A stretch of DNA of 5,125 nt from a bacterium (GTDB taxonomy: Bacteria; Cyanobacteriota; Vampirovibrionia; Gastranaerophilales; Gastranaerophilaceae), in NCBI GenBank assembly GCA_004558955.1, contig SFZC01000134.1, forward strand, positions 1-5,125. The letters are read 5' to 3'. How positions within the stretch are numbered: the stretch's first letter is position 1; every line of letters starts with the position of its first letter. Shown in pieces: positions 1-4,606 of this stretch. The position numbers were made by a program, and so were the translations under genes. The notes under the pieces were generated by a model. The model saw only the letters and a list, made by a program, of their open reading frames with translations. It searched no databases and was not told where the DNA came from.

Positions 1-224
1 TTTTTATATTTTGCATCAAATTTTAATAATCTGCTGATTTTGTAGCCGTTAATTCTCGGCATCATTACATCTAAAATTATCAAATCAGGTTCAATTTCTC
101 TTGCTAATTTTAGTCCGTCTTCTCCGTTATATGCACAATAGCAAGTATAATTATAATTTTCTAAAACAAATTTTAAGCTTTCTACAATATCTTGTTCATC
201 ATCTGCTATAAGAATTTTTTTCAT
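1..224 (-). CDS. Response regulator, receiver domain (N-terminal 74 residues, cut by window edge)
   Basis: This is the first 74 codons of a two-component response regulator; the rest lies beyond the left edge. The translation begins MKKILIADDEQDIVESLKF. It shows the receiver-domain landmarks: the acidic pair D8-D9 that holds Mg2+, and the phosphoacceptor D52 inside LDVMMPRINGYK, the classic loop after strand beta-3. The conserved Thr/Ser and Lys, and any output domain, lie outside the window, so the target (DNA, enzyme or none) cannot be told. The ATG at 224-222 is preceded by AGGGG at a spacing of 5 nt, a good ribosome binding site that fixes the start. The gene is divergent from the membrane-protein gene at 360. 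A sensor kinase gene lies about 2 kb away on the same strand and could be its partner, but separation by unrelated genes makes that only a possibility. The family call is secure. Confidence 0.93.
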   Translation of the reverse strand, partial: MKKILIADDEQDIVESLKFVLENYNYTCYCAYNGEDGLKLAREIEPDLIILDVMMPRINGYKISRLLKFDAKYK

Positions 225-257
225 AGTATCCCCTAGTCTTAAAATACTTTCAATAAA

Positions 258-287
258 AGTATAGCACACTTTTTCGCTTGTTGTAAA
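258..287 (-). promoter_or_regulatory. Extended -10 sigma-70 promoter for the response regulator
   Basis: On the minus strand TTTACA (287-282, one mismatch to TTGACA) is followed after 18 bp by TATACT (263-258). The -10 is preceded by TGC, giving the extended -10 form TGnTATACT. Transcription would start near 251, leaving a leader of about 27 nt before the AGGGG ribosome binding site and the ATG at 224. This is the best promoter in the window by sequence. The call rests on motif match and position only. Confidence 0.6.
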
Positions 288-321
288 ACTTGTTACATTA
301 AATTAATTCATCTTTTTACTT

Positions 322-350
322 GATTACAAACATTAAAAAGTTTGTTAATC
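322..350. repeat. Inverted repeat just upstream of the membrane-protein gene
   Basis: GATTACAAAC (322-331) and GTTTGTTAATC (340-350) are reverse complements apart from one extra base, and are separated by the 8-base spacer ATTAAAAA. The repeat ends 9 bp before the preferred ATG at 360 and covers the alternative TTG start at 342. It could be an operator for a dimeric regulator or an RNA hairpin in the leader. No convincing -35/-10 pair for the plus-strand gene was found in 225-341. Confidence 0.4.
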
Positions 351-359
351 TTTTTTATT

Positions 360-1034
360 ATGGAAGAAAAAGTTATAAAATTAAGTCGAAATCTTTTTTG
401 TTTGCAGTTGAGAGTGTTTTTGCCCTTGGTAATCCTGTTCGGGCTTGGCGGGTGGTTTCTTTACGCACTCAGGCTTGATAACGATTGGGATAAAACATTT
501 GTTGCAATCGGATTTGTTGTTGAAATTTTGGCGGGGTTTTTAGTTGCAAAAGAAAACTCTAAAACTATAGTTTTGACTGACAATTCCGTTGAATTACGTT
601 CCAAAAACAAGGTTTTAAAATCTTTTCCCGTTGATTCAATTAAAGGTTTTGTTTGTAATGATAAGCGAAAAACCATAAAAGTTTTGACTCATAACAATAC
701 TGAGGATTATTTGTTAAAGTTCGGCGGGGGAAATGCTCTAGGCGGATTGATTTATTTCAACGTGAAAACTGAATTATGTAAGGCTTACCCGACAAAATCC
801 AATGATTTGCGAGATGAATATGTTGAAAAATTCCTAAATGGTGGTGAAATTCCGCAATTTATACAGGTAAAACATAAATCTGAATATTGTGGTGTAATTG
901 TTGGAATAATTTTCGGATTTATTTTGGCAATCTTACCTATCGGAGAAACAGTATTGGCGACAATTTGGGCGTTGTTAGAGATTATGACCTTCGGTCTTAA
1001 GCTTTTTGTTTATATGCTAAACTTGCTCCCTTAG
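360..1034 (+). CDS. Hypothetical membrane protein, four predicted TM helices with a PH-like middle domain
   Basis: This gene encodes 224 residues and I do not recognise it. Two hydrophobic helices lie near the N-terminus (about 17-38 and 46-63). A soluble, strand-rich segment follows at about 68-137 (TIVLTDNSVEL, then KTIKVLTHN and DYLLKFGGGNA). Two more helices lie at about 176-195 and 198-220. Two helices followed by a small beta domain resembles bacterial PH-domain (bPH) membrane proteins, but this is inference from layout. I chose ATG 360. A TTG at 342 in the same frame would add six residues (MLIFFI), but its only purine stretch, AAAAAG, sits one base away. Neither start has a proper Shine-Dalgarno. 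The 3' end overlaps the 3' end of dxr by 18 bp, leaving no room for an ordinary terminator between them. Being transcribed against its neighbours, it is probably a single-gene unit. Confidence 0.8.
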   Translation: MEEKVIKLSRNLFCLQLRVFLPLVILFGLGGWFLYALRLDNDWDKTFVAIGFVVEILAGFLVAKENSKTIVLTDNSVELRSKNKVLKSFPVDSIKGFVCNDKRKTIKVLTHNNTEDYLLKFGGGNALGGLIYFNVKTELCKAYPTKSNDLRDEYVEKFLNGGEIPQFIQVKHKSEYCGVIVGIIFGFILAILPIGETVLATIWALLEIMTFGLKLFVYMLNLLP

Positions 1035-2177
1035 ATGATTTTTTATAAGTTCTTTTGTTTTGTTTCGGATTTCCTTATCAATAGCGAAAATTTCGTCAAT
1101 ATCAGGTATTTTCACAAGTGAATGAGCGTTCATCATTTTTTCTGTAATTGTATAAATGTCGTATAATTTTATTTTGCCGTCCAAAAAAGCAAATACGGCT
1201 TCTTCGTTTGCAGCATTAAGACAAACTGTCGCACTTCCGCCCATTTTGCCTGCAGTATAAGCCATTTCAAGGCTCGGGAATTTTTCAAAATCAGGCTTTT
1301 CAAAATCAAGGTGAGCAATTTCCGAGAAACTAAAACTTTTTGATTTAATCCCTTCAAATCGTTCAGGGTAAGTGATAGCGTACTGAATCGGTATGTGCAT
1401 ACTTGGCAATCCGATTTGAGCAATTACGCTACCGTCTTTATACTCTATTGCCGAGTGGACAATACTTTGCGGGTGGACAACCACCTCAATGCGGTCATAA
1501 TCCATATTGAACAGGTGGTGTGCTTCAATTACCTCAAGCCCTTTGTTCATAAGGGTTGCGGAATCTACTGTAATTTTTCTGCCCATGTTCCATCTCGGGT
1601 GAGCAAGTGCTTCTGCAACGGTCGAATTTTTCATATCATGAACCGTTTTGTGTAAAAAAGGTCCGCCACTTGCCGTAATAATAAGTTTTTCAACCTGTGA
1701 AAGGTCTTTTATACATTGGTGGATTGCACAATGTTCGCTATCTACGGGAATTATTTTAACGCCGTTTTCTTTCGCTTTTTGCATAACGATATCCCCCGCC
1801 ATTACAAGGGTTTCTTTGTTTGCAAGTGCGATATTTATTTTGTTTTTTATTGCGGTAAGTGTCGGTTTTAAGCCGATTTTTCCTGATACTGCAACTAAAA
1901 TAATATCATTTTCTTTGTTAGAGCAAATCTCTTCCAAGCCGTCTTGACCGTACAAAATTTCAATATTTGGTAATGTCAGTTTTTCGTCGGAATTTCCGAT
2001 ACAAATATATTTTGGGTGAAATTTCTCAGCCTGTTGTTTTAATAATTCAACATTACTACCGCCTGATAGTGCGATAATCTCAAATTTGTCACGGAGTTTT
2101 TCTATAACCTCAAGTGCCTGCGTACCGATAGAACCGGTTGAACCGAGTATGCTTATTTTAATTTTGTTGTTGCTCAT
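1017..2177 (-). CDS. dxr: 1-deoxy-D-xylulose 5-phosphate reductoisomerase (DXR/IspC)
   Basis: This is a cytosolic enzyme of the MEP pathway. It rearranges and reduces 1-deoxy-D-xylulose 5-phosphate to 2-C-methyl-D-erythritol 4-phosphate with NADPH and a divalent metal, and is the target of fosmidomycin. At 386 residues it is near the usual family length of about 400. The NADPH loop GSTGSIG is at 12-18 and ALANKETLVMAGD at 117-129. The metal ligands are D146 and E148 in PVDSEHCAIHQ and E215 in MNKGLEVIEAHH. The substrate-binding residues are S170 (TASGGPF), H193 with W195 in the flexible-loop motif HPRWNMG, S206, N211 and K212. All expected catalytic residues are present, so the enzyme should be active. 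The ATG at 2177 follows the kinase stop codon after 12 bp with only a weak ribosome site (TAAG), which suggests co-transcription and perhaps translational coupling. Its presence shows isoprenoids are made by the MEP route. The call is very secure. Confidence 0.98.
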   Translation of the reverse strand: MSNNKIKISILGSTGSIGTQALEVIEKLRDKFEIIALSGGSNVELLKQQAEKFHPKYICIGNSDEKLTLPNIEILYGQDGLEEICSNKENDIILVAVSGKIGLKPTLTAIKNKINIALANKETLVMAGDIVMQKAKENGVKIIPVDSEHCAIHQCIKDLSQVEKLIITASGGPFLHKTVHDMKNSTVAEALAHPRWNMGRKITVDSATLMNKGLEVIEAHHLFNMDYDRIEVVVHPQSIVHSAIEYKDGSVIAQIGLPSMHIPIQYAITYPERFEGIKSKSFSFSEIAHLDFEKPDFEKFPSLEMAYTAGKMGGSATVCLNAANEEAVFAFLDGKIKLYDIYTITEKMMNAHSLVKIPDIDEIFAIDKEIRNKTKELIKNHLREQV

Positions 2178-2189
2178 AATCTTATTATA

Positions 2190-3908
2190 TTACAAAAGCT
2201 CCTTTTGAATTGTTTTTCCGCTAACGGTCTTTTCGCTAATTGGAATCACAAAATGGAAACTTGTTCCTACATTTTCTTCGCTATCACACCAAATTTTTCC
2301 GTTGTGGGCTTCAATTAGTTGTTTTGCGATTGGCAAGCCCAAACCTGTTCCGCCGACTTTTCTTGATAACGGGCTTTCAATTTGGGTGAATTTGTCAAAG
2401 GCTTTTTGCATATTTTCTTTTTTTATTCCGACACCTTCATCAACCACGCTAACCAAAACATAAGTTCCGTTTAAAGCCTTTAAATCCTCTTCAAAATACG
2501 GGTTTAGTGCGATTTGGTCTGAATTTTTAAGCTCTGATTTGATGGTGATGTTTTTCCCGTCAGGGGTGAATTTTATTGCATTTGAAACAAGATTTGTCAA
2601 AACTTGTCCCAAACGTTGAGAATCTGCGTAAATTTCAGGCAAGTTTTCCTGTTCTTGTGTTGTCAAAATAATATTGTGTTCTTTTGCCACACAGTCAAAA
2701 TTGTTTCTAACGTTTTCAATTACGGAATGAATATTCATCAATTTGTAGTTAAAATCCATTTTTCCTGCTTCGATTTTGTTAATATCCAAGATGTCGTTGA
2801 TAATATTTGTAAGGTTTTCAACATTTCGTTTTGCCATATTAACAAATTTTATTGCGGTTTCCGATAAATCTCCGCAACGTCCGCCCGACAGAATTGTTAA
2901 GGCGTTTTTGATTGGGGTTAACGGAGTTCTCAATTCGTGCGATACGATTGAGATAAAGTCTGATTTTATACGTTCTAGTTTTTCCAATTTTTCGTTTTTG
3001 TTAATGATTTCTTTGTACAAACCTGCACTTTTTAGCGGTAACGAAACTTGCTGAACAATGGTTTGAAAATAACTTGCATCGTCTGTTGTGAAATGTTTTT
3101 CTTTGAAAATTTCGATGCATCCGAAGAAATTATCTCCTAAGTCAATCGGTGCAAACATATTGTCATATTGGAAAATCGTGAAATTAAATTTTTGAGTCGG
3201 ATTTTTGATATATTTGACGATTTTTAAGTTTCTGTCGTCTATTTCAAACGGAATTTTATTGTCTTTAAATAAGGATTTGTAATTCAATACCGCACGAAGT
3301 TTCAGTGCATTTAAAAGTTCTTCCGAGATATCGTAAAGCGAATTTATAATTAAAACGGGTTCGTCTTCAAATCCGAAAGAAATTGTACAGGTTAAATCGT
3401 AACTTAAGGATTTATCCAACCCTTCGTGCATATAGGTTAAAAGTTTTTTGACATCTAAAGTTCCTGCAAATTGTGAACTTGTGTTGTATAAAACATTAAG
3501 TTTATACAAACTGTCTGCAAGTTCTTTGTTTTTTTCTGAAAGATTGTCGGCTTTTTGTTTGTTCTTTATGTGAGAATTTATAATTTCCGTAATAATATTC
3601 TCGGAAAAATCGTTAGAAATAAAGCCGTTGATATATTTTGAAGGTTCAATATTTGTTGAATTATTGTCAATTAAAAGTAAAATTTGTACATTTTCGATTT
3701 TGGTTTTAATTCTTTGAATGACAAGTGGAATGTTTACGGAGTTTGAATTTGTGTCGATTATGACGACATCAACCGGTGAAACCTCAATTAAATCACAAAT
3801 TGAAGTCATGTTTGAATATGAACTTAAATTGTATTCGCTTGTGTTAAAAAGCTTTTTAAATCGTGAATTAATTTCACTGTTTTCCGTAACTAATAAAATA
3901 TATCCCAT
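2190..3908 (-). CDS. Soluble hybrid-like sensor histidine kinase (pseudo-receiver, GAF, HisKA, HATPase)
   Basis: This 572-residue sensor kinase has no membrane segment, so it should act in the cytoplasm. Residues 1-115 look like a receiver fold: MGYILLVTEN is strand 1 and VVIID with D52 is strand 3. The usual acidic pair is replaced by E9-N10 and the conserved Lys by Asn (FISND), so it is probably a degenerate receiver. A coiled coil follows at about 112-140, then a GAF-like region at about 150-295. The HisKA domain has the phosphorylation site H324 in IVSHELRTPL. The ATP-binding domain has the N box (N439-N443, NLVSN), G1 DEGVGI (490-495), F box around F504-F507 and G2 GGTGLGL (519-525). The core is complete and should autophosphorylate. 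The start is the ATG at 3908, where the first strand begins, with a weak site (TTAAG). It is followed by dxr 12 bp downstream. The signal is unknown. A receiver gene at 1-224 is a possible partner. Confidence 0.93.
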   Translation of the reverse strand: MGYILLVTENSEINSRFKKLFNTSEYNLSSYSNMTSICDLIEVSPVDVVIIDTNSNSVNIPLVIQRIKTKIENVQILLLIDNNSTNIEPSKYINGFISNDFSENIITEIINSHIKNKQKADNLSEKNKELADSLYKLNVLYNTSSQFAGTLDVKKLLTYMHEGLDKSLSYDLTCTISFGFEDEPVLIINSLYDISEELLNALKLRAVLNYKSLFKDNKIPFEIDDRNLKIVKYIKNPTQKFNFTIFQYDNMFAPIDLGDNFFGCIEIFKEKHFTTDDASYFQTIVQQVSLPLKSAGLYKEIINKNEKLEKLERIKSDFISIVSHELRTPLTPIKNALTILSGGRCGDLSETAIKFVNMAKRNVENLTNIINDILDINKIEAGKMDFNYKLMNIHSVIENVRNNFDCVAKEHNIILTTQEQENLPEIYADSQRLGQVLTNLVSNAIKFTPDGKNITIKSELKNSDQIALNPYFEEDLKALNGTYVLVSVVDEGVGIKKENMQKAFDKFTQIESPLSRKVGGTGLGLPIAKQLIEAHNGKIWCDSEENVGTSFHFVIPISEKTVSGKTIQKELL

Positions 3909-3951
3909 AACTTAATTTTATTACAGCGAAATTTTTTGGCAAGAAATTTAC

Positions 3952-3981
3952 AAATCACAAGACTGTTTGCGGGGTTGTCAA
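3952..3981 (-). promoter_or_regulatory. Weak candidate promoter for the kinase-dxr unit
   Basis: On the minus strand a perfect -35 hexamer TTGACA (3981-3976) lies upstream of the kinase. The hexamer at an 18-bp spacing, TGATTT, is a poor -10. The -35 overlaps the outer two bases of the palindrome at 3980-4015, so a protein bound there could touch the promoter. I found no better -10 in 3909-3975. The weak -10 would suit an activator-dependent promoter, but the call is tentative. Confidence 0.25.
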
Positions 3982-4015
3982 GTCCGTATTTTTACTTAAG
4001 TAAAAGTGCGGACTT
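3980..4015 (+). repeat. 36-bp palindrome, possible terminator or operator
   Basis: Two 18-base arms (3980-3997 and 3998-4015) meet at CTTAAG and pair along their whole length. On plus-strand RNA the only imperfect positions are two U.G wobbles (3987 with 4008, 3989 with 4006). On minus-strand RNA the same positions are A.C mismatches, so the hairpin is better as a plus-strand transcript. It is followed on the plus strand by TTTTCAAATTTTC (two Ts of which sit in the arm), which resembles an imperfect U-tract. No plus-strand gene lies just upstream, as the kinase is on the other strand. It might instead block antisense readthrough, act as an operator at the kinase promoter, or mark the end of an inserted segment. 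Confidence 0.6.
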
Positions 4016-4041
4016 TTCAAATTTTCAGAAACGGTTATACT
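4014..4041 (+). promoter_or_regulatory. Candidate promoter of the 116-codon gene
   Basis: TATACT (4036-4041) is a good -10. TTTTCA (4014-4019), 16 bp upstream, matches four of six -35 positions and touches the end of the palindrome. Transcription would begin near 4048, giving a leader of about 84 nt before the ATG at 4132. The evidence is motif and position only. Confidence 0.35.
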
Positions 4042-4047
4042 AAGAGA

Positions 4048-4131
4048 GTAATCGGTTAAGGCTCACACCCTTGAGATGGTAAAGCTGTTTGCCGAAGACC
4101 TTACACGGTGGAAGATGAATGAGGTTTTGAT
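4048..4131 (+). other. Structured leader region upstream of the 116-codon gene
   Basis: These 84 bases lie between the predicted transcription start and the ATG. TTAAGG (4056-4061) pairs with CCTTGA (4069-4074) around a 7-base loop, including one G.U pair. GTAAAG (4079-4084) can pair with CCTTAC (4099-4104) with one mismatch. I compared the region by memory with the TPP, SAM, c-di-GMP, fluoride and 6S/SRP consensus cores and saw no match. It may be just a leader, or an unrecognised small RNA or regulatory element. Confidence 0.25.
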
Positions 4132-4147
4132 ATGGGGTATCTTCATT
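4118..4147 (+). promoter_or_regulatory. Shine-Dalgarno with possible sequestering hairpin
   Basis: GAGG (4121-4124), 7 nt before ATG 4132, is a good ribosome binding site and fixes this start. AATGAGG (4118-4124) can pair with CTTCATT (4141-4147), seven pairs with one G.U, burying the site and placing the ATG in a 16-base loop. A competing stem, GAAGAT (4111-4116) with ATCTTC (4139-4144), uses part of the same 3' arm. The ribosome site is well supported. Regulation by folding is inference. Confidence 0.4.
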
Positions 4148-4482
4148 GTTGTGGGGGCTTGCACAAGACCAGAAGTTTTGTGTTAGTTCCTGAGGCGAAT
4201 TATTCTGTTTGTGAAGTTGATGTACTCCAGAAATGTCCTGTTTGCGGACATTTTGTCGTGCAACTTACAAGAGCAGATAAGGGAAATAATATTTCTTCAA
4301 TTCGCTTAACAAATGCGAAGGCAAGAAAATTTTTTCAAAAATTAAAATCAAAAATTTTGTACGAAGAAAAAGTTTTTGATTATTCAAAAGTTAAATCGAC
4401 TTTTTATCTGAATTACAACGAATTTGGAGTAAAAAAGCGATGCTATTCTAATTTGAGAAACTTAAAACTCGGGAAATTTTAA
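4132..4482 (+). CDS. Hypothetical 116-aa protein with a CPVC zinc-binding-type motif
   Basis: I do not recognise this gene. The ATG at 4132 has GAGG 7 nt upstream, an in-frame stop lies just before (4120-4122), and codons end mostly in A or T like the neighbouring host genes, so it looks real. Cysteines lie at 6, 7, 27, 35, 38 and 104. CPVCGH (35-40) is half of a zinc-ribbon-like site, and C6-C7 or C27 with nearby histidines (H5, H11, H40) could complete it. From about 62 onward the protein is strongly basic (ARKFFQKLKSK, VKKRCYSNLRNLKLGKF), which suits nucleic-acid binding. There is no signal peptide or membrane segment. Size and composition resemble small proteins of prophages and mobile elements, but no specific family can be named. 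It stands alone on its strand between a palindrome and a pair of hairpins, with a folded leader. Confidence 0.65.
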   Translation: MGYLHCCGGLHKTRSFVLVPEANYSVCEVDVLQKCPVCGHFVVQLTRADKGNNISSIRLTNAKARKFFQKLKSKILYEEKVFDYSKVKSTFYLNYNEFGVKKRCYSNLRNLKLGKF

Positions 4483-4489
4483 TTTTTAT

Positions 4490-4498
4490 TCACCTCCT
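4490..4498 (-). other. Orphan perfect Shine-Dalgarno sequence with no start codon
   Basis: The minus strand reads AGGAGGTGA here, a full match to the 16S anti-Shine-Dalgarno. The next bases are ATAAAAATTAAAATTTCC, with no ATG, GTG or TTG within useful distance. An ATT start would give only about a dozen codons before a stop. The downstream bases run into the 3' end of the 116-codon gene. It looks like the leftover leader of a gene whose body has been replaced, with a breakpoint near 4483-4489. A chance match is possible. Confidence 0.35.
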
Positions 4499-4521
4499 AT
4501 TTATCATTGTTTGAACTATTT

Positions 4522-4539
4522 TAGATTATCGGTAATCTA
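4522..4539. repeat. Short hairpin with TCGG loop
   Basis: TAGATTA (4522-4528) and TAATCTA (4533-4539) are exact reverse complements around the 4-base loop TCGG. The hairpin directly precedes the larger one at 4541-4585. It has no U-tract after it, so it is not a terminator by itself. Confidence 0.5.
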
Positions 4540-4540
4540 T

Positions 4541-4585
4541 GAGGGGATTTATTCATTTCAACTTTGTCGCAAAGTAACTCCCCTC
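4541..4585 (+). terminator. Nested hairpin followed by a T-rich stretch, possible terminator
   Basis: GAGGGGA (4541-4547) pairs with TCCCCTC (4579-4585). Inside, ACTTTG (4561-4566) pairs with CAAAGT (4570-4575) around the loop TCG. The outer stem is G+C-rich in an AT-rich setting and TATTTTCTTTAT follows on the plus strand, so it could end transcription from the 116-codon gene. The long unpaired arm (4548-4560) is unlike a normal terminator. The alternative is a hairpin end of a mobile element, or a leader structure belonging to the orphan ribosome site on the minus strand. Confidence 0.35.
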
Positions 4586-4606
4586 TATTTTCTTTATAAC
4601 GGAAAT

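Noticed and set aside
985..1012. GACC-TTC-GGTC hairpin with a T-rich tail as terminator of the membrane-protein gene
   Set aside because: The stem is only 4 bp, the T-run is distant, and it lies inside the coding sequence.
4031..4131. Known riboswitch, 6S RNA or SRP RNA
   Set aside because: Fragments recall the TPP core (ACCCTTGA, then GGTAA) and SAM (TAAGAGAG), but the defining conserved blocks are missing or in the wrong order.
4490..4500. CACCTCCT on the plus strand as the 3' end of a 16S rRNA
   Set aside because: Nothing upstream resembles 16S rRNA helix 45 or the preceding GGCTGGAT sequence. It is read better as an SD on the other strand.
4522..4585. Group II intron domain V or integron attC site
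   Set aside because: There is no AGC catalytic triad, intron 5' end or reverse transcriptase, and the RYYYAAC/GTTRRRY core sites of attC are absent.
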